A DNA stretch of 64,000 bases from Tilletia caries (lineage: Eukaryota > Basidiomycota > Exobasidiomycetes > Tilletiales > Tilletiaceae): contig JALUTQ010000046.1 in the NCBI GenBank assembly GCA_032718865.1, forward strand, positions 1,952,896 through 2,016,895, in the 5' to 3' direction. Of this stretch, positions 22,901 through 35,420 are shown piece after piece. The position numbers and the translations under genes are program-made. A model generated the notes under the pieces. That model saw nothing but the letters and a program-made list of their open reading frames with translations, searched no databases and was not told the origin of the DNA. Every line of letters begins with the position of its first letter. Position 1 is the stretch's first letter.

Positions 22901-24032
22901 ATGTTGGCCATCGGATCCATGTCGTCACTTGCATTGGCATGTTTGATCTTGTGGAAGTCGTACTTGTTCAACTGTCGAACGAATGAGGCAAAATTGCTGT
23001 GTCTGAAGTGACGAGGTAGTACGTGCTTTGTGAAGTCGTTCATGTTCTGACGGCGGATGAAGCGGGAGTGTGTTAGCGCTTCTCAGAGAACAAAAATTCT
23101 GCCATGGATTGAGGCACGCACCTTGACCACGAATGTTTCGCCCGTGGGGCCCCAGCTCACAATGGGCTCATAAAGCTCGTCATCGAGCATACTGTAGCAT
23201 GAAGAAGAACTTTGAGTTTGAATCGAATGGAACCCGAGACAGTGGCTGTGGCCTGTCAAACTCACTTGAAAAGCTTTTTGACGAAGTCGCTGGCGCCCTT
23301 TGTAGGGATGGGCGGCAGCACAATGTTTCCCCCGGCAGATTGCCCCATGGCCATCTGATACGCCTCAGCAGACATCTGCCCGCCTCCATGATCTGGACCG
23401 GCCATCCCAATTCCATAGCCATACTGATCGACAACACCACCGGAGCCGCCGCCGCCGCCGCCGCTGCCGCTTGCCGGTCTGAGCACGGCGTTTGGGTTGT
23501 GCATGGGTGGCATGGCGCCCGGTGGCGGGGGCATCATCAAGGCGTGCTGTGACTGGCCCTGGGATGGATGTGACGGGCCCGGAGCTGAGTTCGGGTGCAG
23601 CTGGTCGTACGGGCCGGGCCCAGGGACAGCGCTAGAAAAGTATCCTGCGGCGCCCATGTTGGCGTTTCCAGGCGTGCCAGGTCCGTATGGCCCGCCTGCC
23701 GTGACCTGCGAATGCGAATGATGGAAATGGGGCGGCGTGGGCATGGGGTGGGGTCCTCCTTCCGGGGGTGCACGTTGCTGTGGATAAATTTGGTGATCAC
23801 TGGGCGAGATTTGGTGTTGCATATGCAGGCCAGTCGGCCCTCCGTACAAAGACGACTGGGTAATCATGGTGTCGAAGGGAGGACCGGCGTGCTGTGCGCC
23901 GCCTCGTACGTTTGTGTAATTGTTGTGGATGTGATCGCCGGGCGTCGGTGGGGGATGCTGAGGATGAGGATGCATGTGTCGGTGCTGGGGAGGCATGTGA
24001 TCGGGATGGTGGGGCTGCTGTTGGGGCGGCAT
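19985..24032 (-). CDS. SKN7: SKN7/Prr1-type HSF-domain response regulator
   Basis: Two-component output regulator in the nucleus, receiving phosphate from a His-kinase/Ypd1 relay and activating oxidative and cell-wall stress genes. Start ATG 24032 (MPPQQQPHHPDH). A long His/Pro/Gly-rich N-terminus leads to the HSF-type DNA-binding domain (SDFVKKLF, then YEPIVSWGPTGETFVVK, NMNDFTKHVLPRHF, NFASFVRQLNKYDFHKI, 23300-22800). A coiled coil follows (22740-22440), then a disordered linker. The receiver domain reads PPRVLLVDDDAMCRKLSSKF, and an intron divides VLM from DIVMPNLDG, which holds the phospho-acceptor Asp. ISMTSN and KPFT complete the active site. The C-terminus (QYIAMLQNFIASGS) is family-typical. 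Domain order matches fungal SKN7. At least seven exons. Confidence 0.92.
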
Positions 24033-24988
24033 GGTTGTGCAGACCTGCGACGACGGCCGCGAGCGTATGGGAGGGGCGGGAGGCGAGGGCAGGGCAGGGC
24101 AGGGCAGGGCAGGGCAGTCAGCCGGGCGCGAAGCTTTGGAGGCGGTACCGAATGAGGTGCAAGGAGGCTGGGAGCCGACAGAGCGGAGTTGCCGGGATGC
24201 GCGATGAGATCGGGCACAGCCAAGAGGCAAGAAGGTGTGCCTTTCACTTCTTATATGGGCGCGAGCGCGGACGGCCTGACCACTGCGGGCGCTGGAACCT
24301 GCAAGACGAGGCGACGACGGCGCTGCCCGACGGTCGGAAGACGGATAGCTACGCGCTTAGGTGGTGCCGGACGTGTATACCAGACAGAGCCCCCCCCCCC
24401 AAGGTGTGCAGCTTTCCGATGGCACGATACGGAATTCGCCTTTCGGACTGCGTACGCCGAGCACGGTGCTCGGATGGGAATATGGTATGCGCTAGATGGC
24501 TGCTATGTGCGCAGCGGCTACTTCTTGGAGGGCGTCAGAGGGGCGTGCGGTGGCAGTGGACGGTGGTGGTCAGAGCGATCGACGGTCGGCGAGGTCCGTC
24601 CGACCTTGGGCGGGGCTTTCATACGATCTCTCCTAGTCCACACTCTACTGGCAACTTTGACCTACATGCTGATGCTGTCTGACAAATCTTGCAGTCACTC
24701 CAGGATATGTGAAGTAGAGTACAAAAGTGTTGACTGAAGAAGCAAAGAACAAAAGATGCGCCGAGGATGGGTACATGCGGTAGGTACATGCGTTGAGTGG
24801 GATCCTTCTCCTTCTGAATGGAAGCCTCGCAGACGACCATGCGTCTCAAGTCAGAGTAAGAATGTTCTGGAGTCAAGCACAAAGACATTTCACCTCGGGC
24901 GGTTGCCCGAGTCCAATCCCGGTCCAACCTTACTGCGAGGACGGATCAGTTGGCTCTGAAGGAGTACGCATCCGATATCTTCGGAGCT
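24033..24988. other. Promoter region of the SKN7-type gene, with GGCAG minisatellite
   Basis: At about 24085-24117 the pentamer AGGGC repeats six times, some 55 bp upstream of the start codon, probably in the 5' leader. The remainder to 24988 shows no supported gene. Confidence 0.45.
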
Positions 24989-25778
24989 TCAGTCGTCATC
25001 TGAAGGCGGGCCGTCATCCTCATCGTCATCATCTGCTTCGGCCAAGCAAATATGGTCAGAGTACCGTCGCAGGATCAAGATGAAGACACACACTCACCCT
25101 GTGCAATGTCTCCCATGTCAATCCCCGCGGTGGCCTCGGCCTGTCGAAGCGTCTCTCGGAGCTTTGCTCCAGCAGGTGTCGAGGCACTGACGACGTCGGC
25201 TGGCTTGTCGCCTTCCTTGTTCGGCGTCCTTGAATCCGCACCGGCCTCAAGCAGTTGATCCACTGACAGTCCCAAGAGTAGGCGAGAGCAGAAAAGGGAC
25301 AGAATTCAGGCGGAATGGGATGAAGACCGAGCGGTTCAGTCGGTGACGCATACATGCATATGTTTAGCTGTGAACATGCAGAGAACTCACCAACCCACGC
25401 TCGCTCCTCCTCGTCCTCTATCCTCAGAGCCTCATGCAGGGGCGTGTTCCCCTCGAGCTTGTTCTGCATGTCGACATCGACTTCCTCCTCCAGCAGTGCG
25501 GGCAGCACGCTCGTCGAACCACTCGCCGCCGCGTAGTGCAGCGCCGTGTTTCCCAAACCATCGACAAAATTGACGTCAACCGATCCAGCTGGAAGGGCTA
25601 AGACCTCTTGAAGCATTTCGAGGTTGTCGGTGCGCGCTGCATACAGCAGGCGTTGATCTGCGGAATTTACGGGAATAACTTGTTCAGCGCATGGATAGTT
25701 CTGTCGGCGCGGGGCCTCGGTCCCCCCGGCGCGACGCAGAGATAACTCACTGGGGTTTGCGCCTTCTTCGTCAGCCAT
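24989..25778 (-). CDS. Ankyrin-repeat protein
   Basis: Small four-exon protein of roughly 190 residues, starting MADEEGANP (ATG 25778). After the first intron, DQRLLYAARTDNLEMLQEVL, GLGNTALHYAAASGSTSVLP and LEGNTPLHEALRIEDEEERAW form two to three ankyrin repeats, continued after the next intron by VDQLLEAGADSRTPNKEGD. The C-terminus after the last intron is acidic (DDDDEDDGPPSDDD, stop 24989-24991). It resembles the short ankyrin proteins typified by yeast YCR051W, of unknown function. It is divergent from SMC4 over about 250 bp, so the two may share a promoter. Confidence 0.85.
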
Positions 25779-26030
25779 GCCGGTACGCGCTTCGCAGGTG
25801 GTCGATGTCGAGATGGACGGACGTCGCACGGTGTCCCCGCAGATGAATGCCAGGCGGGCCAAGCTTGATGCTGTCGGACAGATTGCGGCTGGCGGCCCGA
25901 AGCGGTCCGAGATGAGACACGTGATAAAAGTGTTGTTCTCTCGACTCTCGGCTGTCGAGAGAAAGACGCGTCGCGCGCGTGTTGATCTTTTGACTGCACG
26001 ACATCCATCACCTCGACCCAAAGAAAAAGG
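25779..26030. promoter_or_regulatory. Shared divergent promoter, ankyrin gene and SMC4
   Basis: 252 bp between two divergent start codons. No specific site identified. Confidence 0.45.
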
Positions 26031-29000
26031 ATGCCGCCGCGAAGCACACGATCGTCTGCCGCATCCGCGTCCTCCTTGAAACGCGCCGCTGCGTCTCCGC
26101 CCCCGGCACCGGCCTCGAAACGCAGCAGGGCGTCCACCAGGGCCCGCGTTTCCACCTCCCGCGCACGGAGAGTGGTAGATGATAGCGAGGACGAGGATGA
26201 AGACGAGGACGAAGACGAAGACGACGACGATGAGGAAGATGATGATCAGGACGACGATGACGACGGCGAGGACGGTGAAGAAGAATACGCCGAACATGAA
26301 GGAGAGGAGGAGCAGGAGGAGGCCGGTCAAGCAAGTGTGCATGCAGACGTGAGCGGCGCAAGCGACGAAGTGGCAGTCGAGGACGAGATCGCAATTGCGC
26401 CGGAAGAGGGAAAGGGCAAGGGGAAAGGGAAAGGAAAGGCAAAAGAAGCTGAAGAGGAGGAGGACGAGGACGAGGACGTAGAAGAGGACGACTTCGACGA
26501 TGTGCCAGTGGTTCAGAGCAAACGTCGACCTGCTCTCCTCTCCGCAACCGCATCGTCACCAGCAACCGAGCACCAGCGGCCAAGCAGCAGAGTCATGGAG
26601 GAGGAATACTTCTCGGAGTCCGACTCCGAAGACGAGGACGAAATCGAGATGCTCGTCAAAGAAGCTCCCGGAAGTCAAAAGTCGCAGTCCGACAAGAAGG
26701 GCGCGTCCCAGACCGACGCGGGCTTCAAGCGTCGTCTCTTTTCCGAAAACGTACCTCCCAAGGAAGATGAGCAGGACATCTCTTTGTCCGAGAAGGGCAA
26801 GGAGAAGCTTCAGTCTTCTCCACGGCGAGAGGAGGACATCGACTACGAGGGTGACCATGATTTCGGATTCGAGACGCCCAGGGCAGGCGCCGTTGGTCTT
26901 CCCCCAGAAACTCCGGCCGGTGGGTCCTCATCACAAGGTCCGCGGGGAAGCATGGCTCCCACGCCCTCTTCCTCCATGAAGCCCGGAGCGAGCTCGGTTC
27001 CCGCAGCGCCAAAGACCCGTCTCGTCATCCACAAGATGGTCCTTAAAAACTTCAAGTCCTATGCGGGAGCGCAGGAAATTGGACCTTTCCACAAGTCCTT
27101 CTCTAGTGTCGTCGGACCTAATGGCTCGGGAAAGAGCAATGTCATTGACGCGCTGCTGTTCGTCTTTGGATGGCGCGCGAACAAGATGCGTCAGGGCAAG
27201 TTGAGCGAGCTCATTCATAACTCTGCCGGCAAAGAAGGGATCTCAAGCTGCAGTGTGGAAGTGTGGTTCCGCGAGATCATCGATCTGGTGAGTTCGTCTC
27301 GCGACTTTTCTGAATCAATATCAGCAGAGCTAAATTCTTGTCAATCTGCAGCCGGGGCCGGACGCATTTAAAGTTGTGCCGAAGAGCAAGCTGGTCGTCG
27401 CTCGTACAGCATTCCGCAACAACTCGTCCCAGTACATGCTCAACAATCGCAAGTCGACCTTCACCGAAGTCACAACCCTACTGCGCGGGCGCGGCATCGA
27501 TCTCGATCACAAGCGTTTCCTCATCCTTCAGGGTGAGGTAGAAAGTATCGCGCAGATGCCTCCGAAGGCGAAAACTGAGCACGAGGAAGGACTACTCGAA
27601 TACCTCGAGGACATCATCGGTACGAGCGAATACAAGACGCCGATTGAGGAGGCGGTCAAACTTGTCGATGAGATCAACGAAAAGCGGGCAGAGAAGATGG
27701 GTCGCCTCAAGATTGTACAGAAAGAGAAGGAGTCTTTGGAGGTACGTGTTTACTGGTCCCATGTGTGACTTCGAATCATGCTGAGCGTTCTTTCTCCTGC
27801 TTTAGAACAAGAAACGGGAAGCGGAACAGTTCCTGCGCGATCAAAATGATCTCAGTCACCGACAGTCTGCGCTCTGGCAGGTCTACATGCTGGAGCTGCG
27901 AGATCACATGTCCGTCGCCACCAAGGCCATCGAGAAGTACCGCAAACAGGTCGAAGAAGAGACGGCAAAGCACGCAGGTTCGAAGGCGGAGATCGAGAAG
28001 CTCGAGGCGCAGTACAAGGTCCTGGAAAAGGAGTTCGCTGCCGTCGCCAAGGAGGCAGACAAGGTACAAAAAGAAATGAGCAAAGTCGAGAAGGAGCGGC
28101 TGCAGGTTATTGAGATGCAGAAGCATCTGGATGGCAAGAAGAAGAAGCTTGCCAAAAGCATCAAAGATGTGAGTTACTGCTATTCTTCTAGGATAACGAC
28201 CGCATACAGGAGACTTACAATTTGGCTTCGAATAGGATCAACTCGGATTGTCTACTGCGCGGACGACCGTCAAGGATAGTACGGAAGAGATGGATAAACT
28301 TCGCAAAGAGTTGTCCAAGCTGGAAGCCTCGCTGGAATCCGAGGAAGCCAAGCTTGAGCAGATCCGCGAAAGCTTGAAGGACAAGACTTCAGGCTTCAGT
28401 GCCGCCATCGAGCAGAAGCAGAAGGAGATGCAGCCGTGGATGTCCAAGATCGCAGACAAGGTTGCCGCCCGGGACGTTGCGCAGCAAGAGCGAGATTTGC
28501 TTGCTAGTCGCGAGGACGAAGCCAAGGCCGAGCGGGACGCCGCAGTCGGTGCTAAAGAGGAGCTTCTCTCCGAGATCGAGGACAAGAAGGAACAATTAAA
28601 CGACTTGGTTCGGGAGAAGGGGAATTTCCAGCACAAGACGGCTGAGCACGATGCGGACATTCGCGAGATGCGCGCGAAGGAGGCCCAGATTCGAAGTAAG
28701 CTGAATGCCGCTCGTGCGAAGGCGGAAGATGCCAAGTCGTCCGCTTCTGCCAACCGGTCTCGTGGCGAGGTCCTCAACAGTCTGGCGCGACAGGCAGAGC
28801 TCGGCATGATTCGCGGCTTTCACGGCAGGCTGGGCAACCTTGGAGTCATTGACGACAGGTACGACGTCGCTGTCAGCACGGCGTGTGGTCAGTTGGACAA
28901 CATTGTCGTCGACACCGTCACGGCCGGTCAGGCGTGCATCGAGCATCTGCGGAAGAACAACCTCGGCCGGGCCAACTTTATCTGTCTCGACAGTGTCAAG

Positions 29001-31863
29001 AAGGGCTTGAATTGGTCGGCTATTCAGACGCCTGAGCAGGTGCCACGCCTGTTCGACCTGATCCGCGTCAAAGATGAGCGATTTGCGGCTGCGTTCTACT
29101 TTGCGCTCAGGGACACCCTCGTCGCGCCGGACCTTGTCACTGCCAATCGGATCGCGTACGGCGCCAAGCGATGGCGCGTGGTCACTCTCGACGGACAGCT
29201 GATCGATAAGAGCGGAACGATGTCCGGTGGTGGCAACCGGGTCGCTCGTGGCGGCATGAGCTCCAAATTTGCGGACGATGAGATGACGCCTGAGCAAGTT
29301 GCCCGGCTGAACAACGATCGAATGGCCCTTGAGGAAGAGCTCAGGTCGCACCTGCATGCCATTGGCCAGATTTCGGAGCTCTGGGAAAGCCAGAAGGATC
29401 GCTTTGCTGAGATGGACGTATCGATTGACAAGCTGAAGATGGACCTTGGCATCTCGAACAAGCGCATTCAGGAGGCTCAGAGGCGTATTGACGGGCTTTC
29501 GTGAGTCGACGTTGTATGGCAAACCCGCATATATGCGAGAGCTGACACTTCTTTTCATTATTTGCAGATCGCAAAAGGGTCTTGACGCTGCAGATGCCTC
29601 CCGAATCAAGGAGCTCGACAAGCAACTAGCCAGCCACAACGCCGACATCGAGAAGCTCAAAAAAAAGACAGCGGCATTCGAGGAAGAGATCGAAGCTCTT
29701 CAGGAGAAGATCCTGGAGGTCGGCGGTCTGGAGCTTCGCACCCAACGCAGCAAGGTCACCGGCACAAAGGAGATGATCGACCTCAGCAACGAGAGAATAA
29801 CGAAGGCCGAGGTTTCCAAGTTGAAGGCAGAGAAGGACATCACCAAGCTTGAAACCAGTCTGAAGCAGAACGAAGGCGCATTGGAGTCATTAGGCGACGA
29901 GCTTTCCGAGGTCCTGGACAAAATCAAGACGAAGGACGCAGCTATTGCGGAGGTTAAGGCCAAGGTGGACGAGGCCCAGAACGAGCTGGAGACCAAACAG
30001 GACCAGCGAGATGAGATCAAGGCCAACCTTGACGAAAACTCTGAGTCTGTAAACGCCTTCCGGTCTTTCGAGGTAAGTTGTCAAGCTCTCGCTGCAAAAA
30101 TGAAACTGTGCTGACCAGTCTGCTGATCTGAGAACAGATGGAGATGAAGCAAAAGATTGACGACCACGAACGATCGTTTGCGGACAACGAGAAGAAGCTC
30201 AAACACTGGCAGGACAAGCTCGGGGCTCTATCGCTTCACGACATTGACGACGACGAAGAAGAGGGTGATGGAGAAGGCAGCGAGCATGGCGACGCCGACA
30301 CGAGCAAAGCGGAATCTGGAGGTCGACCTGCAAAGAGGAAGGCATCGGCAGAAGATGATGGCGCCAGCGATGCCGAGAAGCCGCCTTCGGAGCTGCAGCA
30401 ATACCCTGAAGACGAGTTACGCCAGTTCGACAAGGAACAGCTGAAGTCGGAAATTGTCGTCTACGAAGGTGAGTTTCTATAAGACAGCGTACCGTTCGAT
30501 TTGCCGACTTCTGACTTGGTGCTGTTGAGATACACAGAAAGAGTTCAGAAAGGCGGGGCGAACATATCTGTGCTTCAAGAGTACAGGAAACGACAGAACG
30601 AGTTCCTCACGCGTGCCAAGGATCTCGAGGAGACGACGTCCCAACGTGATGCAGCCAAGCAAAAGCACGATGACCTGCGCAAGCAGCGGTTGGAGCAGTT
30701 CATGGCCGGCTTCTCGACCATCTCCTCGAAACTGAAGGAGATGTACCAGACCATCACGCTCGGTGGCAATGCCGAGCTCGAGCTGGTGGACAGCTTGGAT
30801 CCGTTCAGCGAGGGGATCATCTTCAGTGTTATGCCACCCAAGAAGAGTTGGAAAAACATCAGCAACCTGAGTGGTGGGGAGAAGACGCTGAGTAGTTTGG
30901 CGCTCGTGTTTGCTTTGCACGCGTTTAAGCCTACGCCGCTCTATGTCATGTGAGTTTGCATTGTCGACTTGCCATTCGTGTGCTTGACCATTGTGATGCT
31001 GACTGTGTCTGACGTTTGCCTTGCAGGGACGAGATTGACGCTGCGCTAGACTTCCGAAACGTTTCGATTGTTGCCAACATCAGTGAGTTTGCTCTTACTG
31101 TGAGCCGCAGTGTGGATCGTGATCTCATCAGTTTGACTTCTGCCAACAGTCAAGGAAAGGACCAAGAATGCCCAGTTCGTTATCATTTCGCTTCGGAATA
31201 ACATGTTCGAGCTCTCTTCTGTGAGTCTCACCCACTCGTCCGCCTGTGATGTCGAGGCTTGCACTGACCCGATTCCTTCCTTTCGTAGCGTCTCGTCGGG
31301 ATCTACAAGACGAACAACTGCACAAAGAGCAGTGAGTGTCACTGGTTCTCTTCAAAATTGCGTTGCCGTTTGCTGATCCGTGTGTTCTGTTCTCGCCTTT
31401 TCTAGTCTGCATCGACAATGGAGACATCAACACCATAGGTACAAACAAAGCCGCTCTGGCGTCCGTCGCCGGAAAGACGCCAGGATCATCCCGCCTCAGC
31501 ACGCCCATGGCCAGTGTCGCGTCCAAAACGCCTCGTGTGGGCAGTATGGCTCCTATGCCTGCCGCAAGTCGAAACCTTGCTGGCCCCAGCTCCCGTCCCA
31601 TGCTCGCGTCGGCAGCAGGTAGTCAGCTGAACAGGACTGTCTCGACTAACTCGGTTGCGTCGGCAGGCGGCGATGCTGCGTCCCAGTCCCAGTCTCAGTT
31701 TCAATCACAGTCACAGGCGATGGGCCCACCTGCGACTGCGGCGCGGAAGATGACGACGAGCAACAGCCGTATGTTGGGCTTACCGCATACGCCACTCAAC
31801 CTGGGCACAAGGGTTCCGAGCACCCCTTTCACAACGCGGTTAGCGACTGCTCGGGAGGAATAG
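26031..31863 (+). CDS. SMC4: Condensin subunit SMC4
   Basis: ATPase core of condensin, pairing with SMC2 to compact mitotic chromosomes. Eleven exons join in frame: 26031-27287, 27352-27741, 27806-28168, 28236-29500, 29568-30072, 30138-30468, 30538-30949, 31027-31082, 31150-31220, 31289-31331, 31406-31863. They give 1716 residues, against about 1300-1450 for most SMC4. Walker A reads GPNGSGKSNVIDALLF, preceded by HKMVLKNFKSYAGAQEIGPF. The hinge is near LGVIDDRYDVAVSTACG and GTMSGGGNRVARGG, with coiled coils on both sides. The signature NLSGGEKTLSSLALVFALHA and Walker B YVMDEIDAALDFRN close the ATPase. The extra length is an acidic Glu/Asp/Lys-rich N-terminus of about 330 residues and a Ser/Gln/Thr-rich tail. 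KLSELIHNSAG supports SMC4 over SMC2. Confidence 0.95.
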
Positions 31864-32277
31864 AGAGCCGCTGCGACATCCCACTGCTTCAAAGATTCTT
31901 GTCCCTGTCATCTTGACTTTCCGTTCGTGTATCATTCCCCTTTTTTCCTGATGTTCAGAGACTAATCTCCTATAACGCTTCTGCCTTAGCAATTCAGTAT
32001 TCAGTACGCACCGACTTCTTTCCGCGCGCCGCCCAGTGTGTTACTGCGTAGAACAGGTCGAATCAGAGGAGCGAGAGACAGATGTCAACCGTGTATCGAA
32101 TTTCGTCTGGTTGCAAGGTCCAAGAATACAGAGACGAGGATCTGACAGCAACGGAGTACGATGTGGAGACGCGGTGCTGGGATGATCGAGAAGGGGAGCC
32201 GGCCGAAAAGGAGAACAAACGACGGATGCCCTTGGGAAACATGCCGCGCGGGCGGGAGGGGAAGGTCTGTGCCAGAT
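31864..32277. other. Convergent 3' regions of SMC4 and the bromodomain gene
   Basis: About 410 bp with AT-richer stretches that suit 3' ends. No gene seen. Confidence 0.45.
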
Positions 32278-35200
32278 TCAGGGCACCATGATGAACAGCC
32301 GATACTTCTCCTCCATATTCTTGAGCGCCAGCACCCTCGCCCGCATCTCATCATCAAACTTGACCTCGTCCTGGTCCAATAGGCGCTCGATGCGAGCGGA
32401 GGGGACCGAGGGTCCGTCGATGACGAGGTCGATGATGTTCGTCCCTCGCTGTGGACGGAACCGGAGTGTGCAGATTTGGGCTGAGGTGTTCTTGTCGTCG
32501 TCGTCCTTGGTGCTGCTGGGATTGAGGGCGGTTGAGTTTGTCATTGTTGTTGTTGTTGTTGTTCTGCCGTTTGCTGAGCGCCTCGTGGTTATCGTGTTGG
32601 AAGCCGCCGCCGCGTCTACGTCTACGTCCATAGCATCAGCAGACGTCGCTCCCTCTACCCCTTCCTTCGCCTTCCGCTGTCTCTTCTTCGGCGGGGCAAT
32701 CTCGTCCTCATCTTTCCACTCTCCGTTCGCAGCGACTCCATTGACCAGTGTCCGGACCTTCCACCGCCACGAAACCCGCTGTTTCCTGTCCTCTTCGGCA
32801 GCCGTGCCAGAACCGTTAGGACCGACGAGCGCCGTCCCGGCTGCCGTGGTCGAGTGTCGCGCATGGTGCTTCGTCGTTACAGCGCTGGTGCGGAATCGGA
32901 TGCGGACTTCCTCGACGCCGGGGGGAAGCGTGATCGCGTGTTGATGGGTTACCCAGTTATCCACCAAAATGCGCAGATCTTTGCGGAACCTGTCGGTATC
33001 TCCTCCTCCTGCAGCGGTAGCAACTCCATTTCCATTCGTTGATGGAAGAATGTACTTCTTGTTGGACTCCTTCTTGCCGTTCTGATGGATTGCTGCAGCC
33101 AGGGTGACGTCCACACCGACGAGCGGAATGACAGGCGGTCGTCGGACGCCCAGTATAGTCGGAGGAGAGTACGGATTGATCCCAGGCAACTCCCTCGCTT
33201 TCAACGCATTCGCAGCCTGCGCAGCCGGGCCGCCGAACCCATCCACTCCAGTCTCAGCTGATCCAGCGTATGACAGGCTCGGAATAGGCGGGTGAGGATG
33301 GACGAGGGACGAGTGGGCCGGGATGCCCATGTTTACCGCATGCGGGTCGTGCGCCATGTTGTGAGGGAAGGCCCCGGGTGGAGCGGGTGCCGCCATCGAG
33401 CCCGGTACCGGTATAGGGAAGTAACTCGGATCCGTCCCTGAGGCAGCAGGAGAAATGCCGTGCGGGACAAGATGCTGCGCTAGCTGGGGATGATGCTGCT
33501 GATGGTGATACATCATCCCCGTAGACGAAGGACTCGCATTGATGATCTGACCACCGAGCACGCCGTGCGGAGAGAAGACACTCGTCGGCTGTTGGACATG
33601 CTGCTGCGGCATAATGTTCGGAAGCGGGATGTGTGCACTGGCGTACGGCGAGCTGTGCATGGGCATCGCTGGATTCGGGTATCCCATCTGAGGAATGTGG
33701 TGCATCCCAGACATGCCCGGCACCGCACCGGGAGGCGCCAGGTAGGAAGGGACGCCAGAAAGCATGCCGCCATCTGGCATCGAGACAGCCAGACCTTCGC
33801 CAATCGCAGCCATACCTCCCGTAGCAGCAGCAGCCTGCTCAGCAGCCAACCTAGCCGCCTCTTCAGCCTGAGCACGCCTCTCCATTTCTCGCCGTTCCGC
33901 TTTGGTGATCTTCCTCTCCCTGGGCGGCTTGGGTGCTTTGGGCTCGCGTCTCCGTCTGGGCAAGACTGTCTTACGCATGTCGTTCGGTTCGAGGGTGAAC
34001 CCGTGCGATAAGAGCTGAGGAATGAGGACGGTGTCCATGTGTTTCTGCGGGTGGTAATGCGAAGATCACATTCAGCTCTACGAACATGCGAATGCGACTT
34101 GGAGTGATGCGAACATACCTCCAGAGCGTCCGCTGCGGACCAGACCGGTGAGCCGTCCTCGTTGTAGAACTTTGCGTTGGAGAACATCAATCGCAGGTCT
34201 GTGACGAAGGAATATGGATTCTGGTAGGTAATGTCTTTTTTCTTGAGACGCAGCTGTAAGACAGCAGACGGAAGAGGGTCGGGTCAGCCGCAGAATCTTC
34301 AAGCCAAGCCAGAAGAAGAATGCTTGAACCTACGTCGATCTCCTTCAGAGAAATGGGCTGAGCGATATGCTTGTAGTAATCAGGGTAGTCCTCAGCAGAG
34401 GGTAACTCCAGGAAGAAGTCGATAAAATGACCTCCCTCCGGATTCTTGAGTCCCTTGAGGCCTTCCTCAATATCACGCAGACCGGGCTTGAGCCGCTTGC
34501 CTCGCTCTCCACGTTTGCGCGGGATGGGGTTGCCGTCGGCGTCGAGCTTTGGCGGACGTTTGATCCGGTATTTGCGTGTGGTGACGGTGCCGTCTGCAGC
34601 TGTTGTGGTGTCTCCAGCGCCATCGCCATCAGCGTCGCCCTCGCCCTCGCCGTCACCATCTTCGTCGCTGTCGTCATCAGACTGTCCTTCTCCCTCTCCT
34701 TCTCCCTCTCCCTCACCTTCGCCTTCTCCATCGCCCTCGCCATCCTCCTGATCATCTTCGTCCCCACCATCGTCATCATCATCAGCTTCCGCTTCCTCAT
34801 CGTCGCCATCGGTATCTGCGGTCTTTGACGTGGCCGTGCCCAATCCTTGCTGAGATTCCGAAGCAGACGGCAGGGCCACGGGAACAGCACTGGTGGATGC
34901 TTGTGGCGGGACGACAGACTCAGCTCGTGCTCGCGTCCGGGGTTTGGATCGTGGGGCAATCGGTTCCGGCGTGGGTGTCGGCTTGACCTCCTCCTGCACT
35001 GCTACCGGTGGCTCGTCCCGTTTGCGTTTCAATACGATCTTCCGAATGTTGAGAGACGGTGCCTGACTTCGTTGCGCCACAGGGACACTCGGAGCAGTCG
35101 CATTTTGAGAGGTACTACTCTCTGCTTGACTTTGAGGGAGTTCGGAGGTGGTGTCGGCTGCTGAAGCAGCGGCAGCCACAGCGGCAGATCTTTTGCTTGA

Positions 35201-35420
35201 CGTGCGGCTGGGAGAGCTTTGTGTGGGAGCAACGGGTGTTTTCGCTGGAGGTAAAGCAGATGTGGATGGTTCGGCTACGGATGTCGTCCGTACGCGGGTC
35301 TTTCTTGAGGAAGAAGCGGTCGGAGCTGGCTCTGGCTGTGTCGCTTGAGCGGGAAGAGCAGGCGAAGCCTCTTCGGAGGCTTCAGCATGATCCTTTGGCA
35401 GATTACGGGCTACTGTGCCT
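32278..35420 (-). CDS. Bromodomain protein, RSC4-like chromatin-remodelling subunit
   Basis: Nuclear acetyl-lysine reader. The bromodomain is assembled over introns near 34256-34333 and 34040-34121: GHFIDFFLELPSAEDYPDYY, AQPISLKEID, LRLKKKDITYQNPYSFVTDL, MFSNAKFYNEDGSPVWSAAD and HMDTVLIPQL. It retains the conserved Tyr/Asn pocket (FYNEDGS). The region before it has basic motifs (KYRIKRPPKL, PRKRGERGKRLKPG) and a run of about eight Glu-Gly pairs. The long C-terminus has a Met/Pro/His-rich linker, then a folded region starting IPLVGVDVTL with LPPGVEEVRIRF. One bromodomain plus such a C-terminal domain suits RSC4-type subunits. The exon beginning at 35420 follows an acceptor, so the initiator exon lies upstream and was not located. 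Confidence 0.75.

Noticed and set aside
25780..26342. Long minus-strand open frame opposite the start of SMC4
   Set aside because: It is the shadow of the acidic repeat region; the real minus-strand gene starts at 25778.
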